This document shows positions 50,830 through 59,421 of a DNA stretch of 64,000 bases, piece by piece; the first letter of the stretch is position 1, and each line of letters begins with the position of its first letter. The notes under the pieces were generated by a model. The model saw nothing but the letters and a program-made list of their open reading frames with translations. It had not been told where the DNA came from and made no database searches. The stretch lies in NCBI GenBank assembly GCA_029855935.1, contig JAGSHN010000032.1, positions 40,756 to 104,755 on the forward strand. The letters are read 5' to 3'. The translations under genes were made by a program, and so were the position numbers. The stretch is from Candidatus Thorarchaeota archaeon. GTDB taxonomy: Archaea > Asgardarchaeota > Thorarchaeia > Thorarchaeales > Thorarchaeaceae.

Positions 50830-52044
50830 GTGAAAGTTGTACAGATAGCACTGCCCTTCGACAAGACGGCGCCTATATACAACTTCCTCGTCGAGGCTCT
50901 GGACATCGATATGATTCACAAGATCGATGTCGGAGAGGCGCACCTCCTGACCTTCAGAGTCCCGGATGCCAAGGTGGCAGACCTTGTCGAGGCGCTGAAG
51001 AGTCACGGGGTTGGCGTTGACTACGGCTATGTTGACATCCTTGACACCAAGGTGTCGTTGCCAGGCGATGTATCAGAGAGCAAGTCAGAGGAGAAGATAC
51101 AGCGCGAGGCGATGCTAGCGGTCGAGGAGATTTACGTCAATGTCGAGCGTCAGGCCTCTCTCAGCTTCGACTTCATCGCATTCTGCATACTGGCTGCACT
51201 GATGGCGGGCGTGGGACTGATCCAGAACAACGTCACGGTCATAGTTGCCTCCATGCTCCTATCGCCGCTGATGGGGCCGATGCTGGGCGTTGCACTCGGA
51301 TACGTTGTCGGTGACAGGGCCCTCTTCATCAAGGGAACAAGGAACGAGCTGATAGCGCTCGGAGTGTCATTCGCTGTCGGTGCCATTATGGCCGCGGTAA
51401 TGCCGCTACTCTATCCGGGGACTCCGTCACTGGTGGACATCATCGAGTCGCAGTGGAATGGCGGTCCTGTGGTGCTCACCGAGATTACAAGGAGGGGCGG
51501 CTTTTCCACGTTGGACGTTGGCGTGGCGATATTCTCGGGTGCTGCAGTCGCAGTATCGGTGACAAGAGGCGATATGTCCTCCCTCGTTGGTGTCGCGATA
51601 TCTGCTGCTCTGATGCCTCCTGCTGTTAATGTTGGTATGATGCTTGCTCTCGGGCTGCTGAACAGTTCGGCCGCCTGCATGGAGATTGGCATCGGATCAT
51701 TGATGCTCCTTGTGATGAACATAGTGATCATTGATATCGCCGCCATTGTGATGTTCAGGATAAAGAAGCTCGGTGTGATAGCCGACAAGTCCGCTAGATG
51801 GGTGGCCGTAGCGCACCTGAAGAAACAGGGGATGGGCGCTCTCTACCACACGTACACTCAGCCAAAGCGTGAGGGCCCTGTTCCGACACCCGCGCCGGCT
51901 GCGCCAGTCCCTGAGCCTGAGCCTATCAGGCCTCCACCTCCCGAATCAGGGGGACCTGACGTGGAGACCGTGGCGCCGACAGAGGAGGAGAGCGCACCTA
52001 CGGACACCGCTGGCGAGAACGAGACAGGTGGAGAGTCCGCATAG
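50830..52044 (+). CDS. DUF389 family membrane protein
   Basis: A 404-residue protein from a GTG. An N-terminal soluble ferredoxin-like domain (1-85; VVQIALPFDKTAPIYNFLVEALDI) is followed by five or six transmembrane segments with the family blocks VIVASMLLSPLMGPMLGVALG and GVAISAALMPPAVNVGMML. The C-terminal 65 residues are Pro/Glu-rich and disordered. The DUF389 family is widespread in archaea and bacteria; its function is not established. The TATA-like box upstream suggests transcription on its own. Confidence 0.85.
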   Translation: MKVVQIALPFDKTAPIYNFLVEALDIDMIHKIDVGEAHLLTFRVPDAKVADLVEALKSHGVGVDYGYVDILDTKVSLPGDVSESKSEEKIQREAMLAVEEIYVNVERQASLSFDFIAFCILAALMAGVGLIQNNVTVIVASMLLSPLMGPMLGVALGYVVGDRALFIKGTRNELIALGVSFAVGAIMAAVMPLLYPGTPSLVDIIESQWNGGPVVLTEITRRGGFSTLDVGVAIFSGAAVAVSVTRGDMSSLVGVAISAALMPPAVNVGMMLALGLLNSSAACMEIGIGSLMLLVMNIVIIDIAAIVMFRIKKLGVIADKSARWVAVAHLKKQGMGALYHTYTQPKREGPVPTPAPAAPVPEPEPIRPPPPESGGPDVETVAPTEEESAPTDTAGENETGGESA

Positions 52045-52203
52045 CGACGCCGAGACAGTGCAGTTCTCACCGTAAGCCGTAGTCTCCGAGCGGCAACGCC
52101 GTAGTGCTCTCTATACGGGAGGTAATACTAGGATACATAGCGTGACGCCCTACAGTCAAAGTGCGGGTTAACTCGCTAACCAGTTTCAGTCGGAGGCTGC
52201 GAG

Positions 52204-52578
52204 ATGGCTCCAGTCAAGGGCACCAAGAACAAGCTGTTCAAGGGTCTGACCGAGCACGATATTCTCGTCTGGGAGGAGGAGAAGATGCGCTACCAGCGTC
52301 GTGTGGGCCACAAGGTGACGGACCTGGAGTTTCTCCGCTATCTTCTGATGACGGCATCGCGTCCGGTCGTGACCGGAAAGGACGGTGTCGTGTCAGGTTA
52401 CCTGACAGGAACGGGGCCCATCTACGAGAAGACAGACACACTGCTTGAGAAGTACAGGTCAGCAAGACTCTCCCAGACGGTACGCGGGGGGACAACGCAG
52501 CCCAGCACCCACGTACATATGGATCTGACTTCCGAGACCACTCCTACCGACCAGGTCGCAGGGACGCGACACATCTAA
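52204..52578 (+). CDS. Small hypothetical protein
   Basis: A 124-residue basic protein from an ATG with GGAGG 7 nt upstream, so it is very probably real. A helical first part (NKLFKGLTEHDILVWEEEKMRYQRRVGHKVTDLEFLRYLLMTA) is followed by GYLTGTGPIYEKTDTLLEKYRSARL and a polar, disordered tail. No zinc site, signal or membrane segment. Not recognised. The next gene's TATA-like CATCTAAAT overlaps its end. Confidence 0.55.
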   Translation: MAPVKGTKNKLFKGLTEHDILVWEEEKMRYQRRVGHKVTDLEFLRYLLMTASRPVVTGKDGVVSGYLTGTGPIYEKTDTLLEKYRSARLSQTVRGGTTQPSTHVHMDLTSETTPTDQVAGTRHI

Positions 52579-52605
52579 ATGCTCGAACTAGTCTTCTAGA
52601 AAGAT

Positions 52606-53820
52606 ATGTCACGAGTCACGGTCCTTGGTGGAGCCGGAACAGTCGGAGCGGTGGCCGTGCGGACCCTGCTCTCGTCAGGCGAATTCTCTGAGGTGGTAAT
52701 CGCCGACCTGAATATGCCACTTGCTAATCAGCGACTCAAGGAGATGGCGGATGACAGGCTCTCAGCCGTGAAGGTCGACGCCTCTGATGTCGAGTCTGTC
52801 AAGCGGGTCATCAAGGACTCAGAGGTCGTTGTCAATTGCGCCGGACCGTTCTATAGGCTCGGTCCGAGCGTTCTTAGGGCGGTGATCTCCGCTGGTGTGA
52901 ACAGCGTTGACGTCTGTGATGACTTCGATGCGACGCGCCTTCTGCTGAAGATGGACGAGGATGCCAAGAAGGCTGGCATAACTGCTCTGACGGGAATGGG
53001 CAGCTCGCCGGGCATAGCAAACCTGATTGCGAAGCTCTGTGCTGACCAGATGCTCGACGAGGTCGAGTCGATCGACATCCTGCACGCGCACGGCGGCGAG
53101 CCCAGAGAGGGCCCGGCGGTCGTTGCGCACAGGATACACAGTATGCTCGCAGACATTCCTATGTACCTCGATGGCAAGTTCACCACGGTCAGGTACTTCG
53201 AGGAGAGCGGTAGGGCTCTGGAGGAGGATGTCGACTTTCCCAAGCTCGGTACGTTCAGGTGCTATCCGTATCCCCATCCTGAGACCATCACCCTTCCCCG
53301 CTACATCAAGTGCAAGAGAGTGACCAACCTTGGCTGTGTGCTACCCACTGAGTACTACGACCTCATCCGCAACATTGTCCGGCTTGGGATAGTGGGCGAT
53401 GAACCGATTGACGTGAAGGGCGTGAAGGTGGCGCCGCTCGACTTTGCTATAGCCTACATCCTTCACGAGCGCGAGAGAATACTTCGGGAAACGAACTTTG
53501 GTACCCAGCGTGGTTGTCTCAAGATCACAATCAAGGGCAAGCTCGACGGCAAGCCGCACAGGTTCGACTTCTCGCTTGTTTCCGTCGGTCAGTCAATGGG
53601 CGAGGGGACGGGCATTCCTGCAGCCATAGGTGCGATACTGATGCACAAGGGCAAGATAACAGAGAAAGGAGTGTTGCCTCCCGAGGGCTGCGTCAATCCG
53701 TTCGAGTTCCTCCTTGAGATGCAGAGACATCTGGGTCTGGACAGCCTCAGCTCCGAGGAGTCGCCACTGATCATTGAGTCGACCGACAGCGAGGGCAATA
53801 CTGAGCGCGTCACGCTGTGA
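52606..53820 (+). CDS. Saccharopine dehydrogenase-family oxidoreductase
   Basis: A 404-residue NAD(P)-dependent enzyme. VLGGAGTVGAVAVRTLL is the Rossmann loop, VVIADLN the cofactor-selecting strand end, VVNCAGPFYRLGPSVLRAVISAGVNSVDVCDD the family block, and GMGSSPGIANLIAKLCADQML the second domain entry. The family works on saccharopine, carboxynorspermidine, lysine or homospermidine; the substrate here is not certain. A TATA-like CATCTAAATG some 30 nt upstream indicates a leaderless message. The FGGY kinase gene follows after 93 nt. Confidence 0.8.
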   Translation: MSRVTVLGGAGTVGAVAVRTLLSSGEFSEVVIADLNMPLANQRLKEMADDRLSAVKVDASDVESVKRVIKDSEVVVNCAGPFYRLGPSVLRAVISAGVNSVDVCDDFDATRLLLKMDEDAKKAGITALTGMGSSPGIANLIAKLCADQMLDEVESIDILHAHGGEPREGPAVVAHRIHSMLADIPMYLDGKFTTVRYFEESGRALEEDVDFPKLGTFRCYPYPHPETITLPRYIKCKRVTNLGCVLPTEYYDLIRNIVRLGIVGDEPIDVKGVKVAPLDFAIAYILHERERILRETNFGTQRGCLKITIKGKLDGKPHRFDFSLVSVGQSMGEGTGIPAAIGAILMHKGKITEKGVLPPEGCVNPFEFLLEMQRHLGLDSLSSEESPLIIESTDSEGNTERVTL

Positions 53821-53928
53821 GACCTCCAGAATACCGGTCCTTGGCCTCCAGAGCATCAGGTTGGCCAAAAGCTATTTTGGAGACCTACACGACTAGATAC
53901 GTTCCTCAATGTTGTGGGAGTGTGCGCA

Positions 53929-55512
53929 TTGACCACATACGTGTTGGCTCACGATGTCGGTACTGGCGGCGACAAAGCATCACTCATTGACCAAACAGGG
54001 AGAATCGTCGCCTCCGCCGTGAGGGACTATCCTGTTCTCTACCCGCAGCCCGGCTGGGCTGAACAGGACCCGGAGGCGCACTGGTGGCAGGCCATCTGTG
54101 AGACCACTCGGCGCGTACTATCGGACTCTGGTGTTGAACCGCGGGATGTGGCCGCTGTCGTCTTCTCGACGCAGATGATGGGGACCATTCCTGTGGACCG
54201 TGATGGCCGGCCCCTGATGAACTGTATGACCTGGATGGACACCCGTGCGGCTGAGCAGAACAAGGCGATCATCTCCAATCCCATCAGGATGCTGAGGATG
54301 CTGCGGCTGACTGGCGGGCTGCCGTCGGGCAAGGACATCATTGGCAAGATCGTCTGGTTGAGAGAGGAGCGTCCACAGATCTATGAGAAGACGCACAAGT
54401 TCCTGGACTGTAAGGACTACCTGATTCATCGCTGCACGGGCGAGTACGTGACATCCTACGACTGTGCCAACCTCACGTGGTTCATGGACTCGCGCAGAGG
54501 CAGATTGAGGTGGTCGTCGACGATACTGGGCTGGATTCGGCTCGACGAGGACAGGCTTCCAAGGCTTGCGCCGTCGACAGAGATAGTCGGGACACTCACG
54601 CCCGAGGCGGCCTCTGAGATGGGTCTCACCACCGAGACTCAGGTTGTCAATGGGGCAGGCGACATGACGTCCGCCGGTGTGGGCTCTGGCGCTGTCCGTG
54701 AGAGGGAGGTACATCTCTACGCCGGGTCCAGCGCCTGGCTGGGTGCCCATGTGTCGAGCAGGAAGCTGGACATCTGGACCTATACCGGGTCCATCTGCAG
54801 CGCCATCCCGGGTATGTACTTGATGATTGCAGAGCAGGAGTCAGCAGGGGCGTGTCTGAAGCACCTGCGGGAGAACTGGCACTGTGACCTGTGTCGTCAC
54901 GTCATCGAACGCGCCGCAACAGTCTGCACCCAGTGTGAGACAGGTGAGCGGAACCCCTACGCCGAGCTCGACGAGATAGCGGCTGGCGCCTCTCCCGGTT
55001 CTGAGGGCCTAATATTCGCACCGTGGATGTTTGGTGAGCGCTCGCCGATTGATGACCATTTCGTGCGTGGTGGATACTTCAATCTCTCCCTTGCTCACGG
55101 CAAGACCCATATGATTAGGGCGGTACTGGAGGGCGTTGCCTATCACATCCGGTGGATGATGGAGGGCCTTGAGAAACGGAAGATGCTGGGACGAGTGCCT
55201 GCCGTGAACATGATTGGCGGGTGTGCCCGCTCTGACATCTGGCCACAGATCATTGCTGATGTGCTGCAGAAACCAGTGCGACGTGTGCGTCATCCACTGG
55301 AGGCTGGAAGCGTTGGCGCTGCGATGATTGCCTTTGTTGCACTTGGTGAGGTCTCCAACTTCTCTGCGGTGGCGCACATAGTCGAGATTGACAGAGTGTT
55401 CGATCCCAATCCTGGCAACTCTGAGGTCTATGACTCCGGCTTCCGGGTACTAAAGGAGTATTACAGGCGCAACAAGAGCCTCTGGCGTAAGGTCAACAGA
55501 CAACGCCGTTGA
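53929..55512 (+). CDS. FGGY-family carbohydrate kinase with zinc-ribbon-like insertion
   Basis: About 527 residues from a TTG with GGGAG 8 nt upstream (GTGs at 53914 and 53920 are alternatives). AHDVGTGGDKASLID is the N-terminal phosphate loop of xylulokinase-like enzymes, WMDTRA and QVVNGAGDMTSAGVGSGAV hold the sugar-binding and catalytic Asp (Asp245), and GGCARSDIWPQIIADVLQKPV the adenosine site. Between the two lobes is an insert, CDLCRHVIERAATVCTQCE, with two C-x2-C pairs (about residues 319-336) that looks like a zinc ribbon and is unusual in this family. It probably phosphorylates a pentulose or tetrose-type sugar. Close to a RuBisCO-like gene. Confidence 0.85.
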   Translation: MTTYVLAHDVGTGGDKASLIDQTGRIVASAVRDYPVLYPQPGWAEQDPEAHWWQAICETTRRVLSDSGVEPRDVAAVVFSTQMMGTIPVDRDGRPLMNCMTWMDTRAAEQNKAIISNPIRMLRMLRLTGGLPSGKDIIGKIVWLREERPQIYEKTHKFLDCKDYLIHRCTGEYVTSYDCANLTWFMDSRRGRLRWSSTILGWIRLDEDRLPRLAPSTEIVGTLTPEAASEMGLTTETQVVNGAGDMTSAGVGSGAVREREVHLYAGSSAWLGAHVSSRKLDIWTYTGSICSAIPGMYLMIAEQESAGACLKHLRENWHCDLCRHVIERAATVCTQCETGERNPYAELDEIAAGASPGSEGLIFAPWMFGERSPIDDHFVRGGYFNLSLAHGKTHMIRAVLEGVAYHIRWMMEGLEKRKMLGRVPAVNMIGGCARSDIWPQIIADVLQKPVRRVRHPLEAGSVGAAMIAFVALGEVSNFSAVAHIVEIDRVFDPNPGNSEVYDSGFRVLKEYYRRNKSLWRKVNRQRR

Positions 55513-55605
55513 TATGAGTACCACTGCCCTGCATCGCAGCTCCGGGCGATGCGGATTCCTACGACCGTACGAGGGCGAGTCGAGAGGACTGCTAGGCAAT
55601 GACGC

Positions 55606-55827
55606 CTATTTGAACAGACCGACGAGGAACAAGATGACACCGAGTCCAATAAGTGCAAGCATAGTCTCGGTGAACACGTACCCAGCAATCACGGTCTGGT
55701 AGATGCCCAACATCGTGAAGTACGGTAGAATCTGGTCGAGTGCGGCTATGGCGGCTACCGTCGCGATTATGGGCAGGAGCCCGACTACTATCAGAATGAT
55801 TCCGAGGATGACAAGTCCCTTTCCCAT
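55606..55827 (-). CDS. Small two-helix membrane protein
   Basis: A 73-residue protein with two hydrophobic helices, GLVILGIILIVVGLLPIIATVAAIAAL and TETMLALIGLGVILFLVGLF, and almost no loop sequence. GAGGAGG lies 7 nt before the ATG, which strongly supports a real gene despite its size. Function unknown. It lies between the convergent kinase gene and the RuBisCO-like gene on the same strand as the latter, 122 nt after its stop. Confidence 0.65.
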   Translation of the reverse strand: MGKGLVILGIILIVVGLLPIIATVAAIAALDQILPYFTMLGIYQTVIAGYVFTETMLALIGLGVILFLVGLFK

Positions 55828-55948
55828 GTGGATTCCTCCTCATAGAACAGTATGCAGTGGGGCCTACTCTCCCTGATAACTGTTCGTACGTTTCGCACTC
55901 GAAATGTTCAGCCGCCCGTCTCGGGGTCACTCTGGCTGCAAGTGCCGT

Positions 55949-57256
55949 CTAGAGGTCAAAGCCCGTGCGGCCCGATCCCCACGCGTCAAGGGCTCTCTGG
56001 AGTTCCTCGTGTTCCTTGGCATATCGTCCCACAGGTATGCCCTGCATCTTGGCCTCTATCGCCTGCCTGAAAGCCCTCGCGCCAGCCCGCGGTCCGTCGG
56101 GATGTGCGTGAATGGCACCGCCTGCGCCGATGACGATGTCAGTTCCCAAGTCGTCTATGACCTCCTCGACCATCCCTTGTGATATGCCGCCACTGGGCAT
56201 CGGCATGGTCTGTTCGATGTGGTGCAGCGGCATCACCATGTCGTGGGCCATGTGCAGGAATCTCTCCTTCAGGATTGGCGCCTTGCCGTATGGCGCAGGG
56301 AAGACTGTGATGTCTGAGCCGCAGACTCTCGGCAGCTTGCCGATGACGATGTTTGTCGCAATCCCCGTGATTGGGGAGTAGGACAGGGCGCCCGTGATGT
56401 CCATATGTGCAAGAACGGGGACGTTGACGGACGGGTCCTCACAGACCGCCCTGAAGGCCGAATAGCCCACAGCGAGGAAGTTGATCATCAACGCATTGGC
56501 GCCCAGCTCGATGGCCCGCTCAGCGTTCTCAAGCAGCTGCGGAATGCGATCTGTGATGTTGACAGTGTACAGTGTCTTCTCGCCCTTCTCGGAGTCTGCC
56601 CGGTCAATCGCCTCCATGAAGAGCGGTACCCTCTCCTCGATGCTGTTGAAGGAGGCATTCGCCAGCAGTTCGTCGTCCTTCACGATGTCTGCTCCTCCGA
56701 CCGCCGCCTCATAGCAGAGCTCAGCACCTACCTTCGCCGACGTGTAGACGCACGGCTTGATCATGTTGTTCAGCAGCGGCCTGTCACGTACACCGAGGAG
56801 CTTCCTGAGGCCCTTGATACCGAACTTCGGACCCTTGAAGCCCTTCAGCCAGCTCTTCGGGAACCTCATATCGAGACACTTGATCCTGCCGCCGAGAGAG
56901 ATGTTCCCTATCACCGTTGACAGCAGCATTGGTATCTGCTGCCCGAAGTTCTCCCACGGGAAGGCCACCTGGATGACGTATTGCCGCCGCTCAAGGTCCT
57001 TCGGCGTGCTGTACTCGTACTGTGGCACCTCGTAGATGCCGATGACCTTCGCAACGTGCCGTTTCCGCACCTCGACGGTCTCCCCAGGCACGAGCGTCCA
57101 CGTACCGGTGCTCTGCTCCACAGCAGCAGCCTGCGCCACATCCCTCACGTCGATGAAGGGCGGCAGACCCACATAGTAAGTGCAGATCACGTACTTCTCA
57201 ACGTCTATAGCGTCGGGCAACGCATCAGGCAACGCATCCAGTGGTAGTCTCTCCAT
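55949..57256 (-). CDS. RuBisCO-like protein (form IV-type large subunit)
   Basis: A 435-residue RuBisCO large-subunit homologue. Kept landmarks (spinach numbers in brackets): Glu47 (60), Thr52 and Trp53 (65, 66), Asn118 (123), Lys167 (175), KDDE with Lys193, Asp195 and Glu196 (201, 203, 204), His284 (294), Lys307 (334), SGG 355-357 (379-381), GG 379-380 (403-404). Changed: Cys169 for Lys177, Met285 for Arg295, Ala300 for His327. With the carbamylated lysine retained but these phosphate/catalytic residues lost, it is probably not a carboxylase but an enolase, isomerase or decarboxylase type of form IV. GTGAGAG precedes the ATG. The neighbouring FGGY kinase suggests a sugar-phosphate pathway. 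Confidence 0.85.
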   Translation of the reverse strand: MERLPLDALPDALPDAIDVEKYVICTYYVGLPPFIDVRDVAQAAAVEQSTGTWTLVPGETVEVRKRHVAKVIGIYEVPQYEYSTPKDLERRQYVIQVAFPWENFGQQIPMLLSTVIGNISLGGRIKCLDMRFPKSWLKGFKGPKFGIKGLRKLLGVRDRPLLNNMIKPCVYTSAKVGAELCYEAAVGGADIVKDDELLANASFNSIEERVPLFMEAIDRADSEKGEKTLYTVNITDRIPQLLENAERAIELGANALMINFLAVGYSAFRAVCEDPSVNVPVLAHMDITGALSYSPITGIATNIVIGKLPRVCGSDITVFPAPYGKAPILKERFLHMAHDMVMPLHHIEQTMPMPSGGISQGMVEEVIDDLGTDIVIGAGGAIHAHPDGPRAGARAFRQAIEAKMQGIPVGRYAKEHEELQRALDAWGSGRTGFDL

Positions 57257-57495
57257 CTCTCACAACCCTATCTACCAACGCATCCGCGCTATTTCACGTT
57301 TTGGGCCTCTGTGTGCCGACGGCTGCTGCAGCAAGGCTTGGGCAATCTCTCCGCGGCACTGTCCCCTTGCAATCGCTCCCACCCCCCGAGCGAGCGTGTA
57401 CACACAGTCCCTGCAAGAGACTCGGTAGGACGGCGAAGAACAGATTAGGCTATGCTGGACAGGAGGCCTCTGAAGAGAACAGGGAATGAGCCGCG

Positions 57496-58098
57496 TTGTC
57501 CGAGAACAACACTGAGAGCAGCAGGCCAATTCGCGTCACCGTCGACCGCCTTCGCCTTCCCCGCCTGTGCCCTGTCTGCGGAACCAAGGCGAACGACTAC
57601 GTTCGCATCCTCCTCCGAGATAACAAGGCGGACGATGCCGGATCGTTCACGGCCAACGTGATGTGGAGCCCCTACGCTCATCAATGGCGCAGATGGGGTG
57701 GTGGAGATGTTCTCACTCTGAGCGTGGCAGTCTGCAGCGCCCACAGGTTCTCCTACGACAGTGTGTACCGCACGAGGACCGTGTGCCTCATCGCTGTGGC
57801 GTTCACCGCCGTTGCCGCTCTTCTCTCAGCCGGCGTGATATCGAGTGCACTGCAGCTCGGCACGGAGGTCCCGCTGTGGTCGCTGGCTCTGGTCGCACTG
57901 TTCGTCATCACACTCTTCTCTACAGGCTACGTCTTCCGACCTGCGCCGGTCGAGAGGGCCTTCAGAGTTCTCTCATTCGATCCCGGCTCTCGGGAGATAG
58001 TCGTTTCGCTTAGCAATCCAGCCTACCGTCAGGCGTTCCTTGAGGAGAATCCGTATGCCGAGGAAGAGAAGGGGGAGCCGACAGCAGCCAGAGAGTGA
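57496..58098 (+). CDS. Membrane protein with N-terminal CxxC motif
   Basis: A 200-residue protein from a TTG. A CPVCG motif at 25-29 in RLPRLCPVCGTKANDYV, and a further Cys-x2-His (VCSAHRFSYDS), may bind zinc. Two transmembrane helices follow (CLIAVAFTAVAALLSAGVISSAL and PLWSLALVALFVITLFSTGYVF), then a soluble end, FRVLSFDPGSREIVVSLSNPAYRQAFLEENPYAEE. This layout is seen in many uncharacterised archaeal and bacterial membrane proteins. Not otherwise recognised. Confidence 0.6.
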   Translation: MSENNTESSRPIRVTVDRLRLPRLCPVCGTKANDYVRILLRDNKADDAGSFTANVMWSPYAHQWRRWGGGDVLTLSVAVCSAHRFSYDSVYRTRTVCLIAVAFTAVAALLSAGVISSALQLGTEVPLWSLALVALFVITLFSTGYVFRPAPVERAFRVLSFDPGSREIVVSLSNPAYRQAFLEENPYAEEEKGEPTAARE

Positions 58099-58142
58099 TC
58101 CCACATAGCCTCTGATCCGAGCTGGTACGGCTGGAGCGAAAA

Positions 58143-58176
58143 TTTTAATTACACTAGGGACCATAATATTCCCTAG
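58143..58176 (+). promoter_or_regulatory. Promoter with perfect palindrome before the ArsR-like gene
   Basis: TTTTAATTA (58143-58151) is a TATA-like element. Right behind it CTAGGGA (58154-58160) and TCCCTAG (58170-58176) form a perfect 7-bp inverted repeat with an AT-rich 9-nt centre, covering the stretch up to the predicted transcription start. This is the usual place for a dimeric repressor site, so autoregulation by the downstream winged-helix protein is plausible. Confidence 0.6.
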
Positions 58177-58405
58177 ACGGGAAGGCAAGGACGAGGTGAC
58201 GCGGAGCGTGGCGAGCGCCGTGTCAGTATTGTGAATGAGAGGTTCCGGCCGGCTCGAGTTCACTGTATCTTGTGGGGCGCTCGCATCTGCCGTGGGCCCA
58301 ACTTGCCTCCGAGGAGCCTCGGAGACCTGTCCCCGGGGAGGGCTTGTCCCTCCCCTCCTCTTGTTGTGAGGAGCAGTGTCGTCGGCCAGCAGAGGTGAAT
58401 AGGCT
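58177..58405 (+). ncRNA. Hairpin-rich transcribed leader (possible cis-regulatory RNA)
   Basis: About 230 nt between the promoter and the ATG at 58406, with no ORF. It holds TGACGCGG/CCGTGTCA (stem near 58197-58225, one G-U), CTCCGAGG/CCTCGGAG (58307-58324), GGGGAGGG/CCCTCCCC (58335-58355, loop CTTGT) and CTCCTC/GAGGAG (58355-58373). GCGAGCGCC (58211-58219) can also pair perfectly with GGCGCTCGC (58276-58284), an alternative to the first stem. The pattern suggests a structured leader; no known riboswitch or SRP/RNase P RNA was recognised. Confidence 0.45.
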
Positions 58406-59059
58406 ATGCAAAGGCAGGAGCCCACGGATTTGGATCGGGTGTTCAAGGCGCTCGGTCACGTGACGAGGAGACGGATTCTTCAGCTCCTCGCTCAGGGGCC
58501 ACGCTATCCATACGAGCTCTCGAAGCTGTTGAATCTGAACAGGCGTGTCGTGCTGAAACATCTTGAGATGCTCGAGGAAGCAGGCCTGATAGAGCACGAG
58601 ACTGGCTCATCAGACGTCGGTCCGGATCGTACATACTACAGACTCAGTGTCTCGTTCGGTCTGTCCACGACAATCCTGCCAAACTCGTTTCTCATTCGAG
58701 TGACCCGTCCGCCCAGTAGTCGCGAGCGCCAGGGCGAGGTCACGGTCGATGCACGTCCTGACGTTCGTGCAGTCAAGGCATTGCTTCGAGAGCTGGAACA
58801 GGTCGATAGGCGGATTGAGGAGTTGGACCGGGAACGTGTCAGGCTAGCCGAGGTCCGAGGGGAGATAATCCGAAGGATTGAGGCGGTGATGCGCGCGTGT
58901 CGCTGGGACGCCGAGAGCTGTATGCGTGTCAGGTCACTCATCGATCCGGCGAGAGTGGAACTTGAGCCGTCTGCGCGTGGGGCGCTCAGTTCCTGGTCGC
59001 AGACGGTCAGAGAGGTCCTTCGACTCTTCGAGGACTTCTTTGGCAGCGCGGGCCAGTGA
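58406..59059 (+). CDS. ArsR-like winged-helix transcription regulator
   Basis: A 217-residue protein. Residues 5-85 are a winged helix of the ArsR type: DLDRVFKALGHVTRRRILQLLAQGPRYPYELSKLLNLNRRVVLKHLEMLEEAGLIEHETG, then the wing DRTYYRLSVSFGLSTTILPNSF. Residues 110-155 form a coiled coil (VKALLRELEQVDRRIEELDRERVRLAEVRGEIIRRIE) likely used for dimer formation. No ligand or metal-binding cysteine pattern is obvious. AGAGGTGA sits 7 nt before the ATG. This class in archaea often controls surface or stress genes. Downstream targets unknown. Confidence 0.8.
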   Translation: MQRQEPTDLDRVFKALGHVTRRRILQLLAQGPRYPYELSKLLNLNRRVVLKHLEMLEEAGLIEHETGSSDVGPDRTYYRLSVSFGLSTTILPNSFLIRVTRPPSSRERQGEVTVDARPDVRAVKALLRELEQVDRRIEELDRERVRLAEVRGEIIRRIEAVMRACRWDAESCMRVRSLIDPARVELEPSARGALSSWSQTVREVLRLFEDFFGSAGQ

Positions 59060-59421
59060 GCGGCACACTTGGGGAGGAATGTGTCAAACAGGTCCGGGAG
59101 ACAATCTATGATGTCGCTGTCCGAAATCCTAGCTCGCTGTACGTTCCGCATCTCTTGAGTCATCCCTCGACAGTCCTGCCTGGTCCATTCTCATATGCGG
59201 ACGGCGTTCTATGGATCACTCTTTTGGGATAGATTGACGTTGCTGGGCCGTTTGTGGAATCCGGCACGGTATCTTCAAGAATCAGCGACTGTCGTTGATG
59301 GCTCAGCCTACTGTTCTCACACTGTTGGCAGATAGAGGGACTGGTGAAGAGTCTCAAGAATGGAAGCGAAGCCAAGATTCCAGAGAGGAATCCTAGCTTG
59401 CTACCCATTCTGTAGAGGGAA
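59060..59421. other. Intergenic region without recognised features
   Basis: About 360 nt between the ArsR-like gene and the stop of the large surface protein gene, which converge. No credible gene or strong terminator hairpin seen. Confidence 0.35.

Noticed and set aside
58177-58405. SRP RNA, RNase P RNA or tRNA within the hairpin-rich leader
   Set aside because: The conserved core sequences of those RNAs were not found; only hairpins of unknown type are visible.
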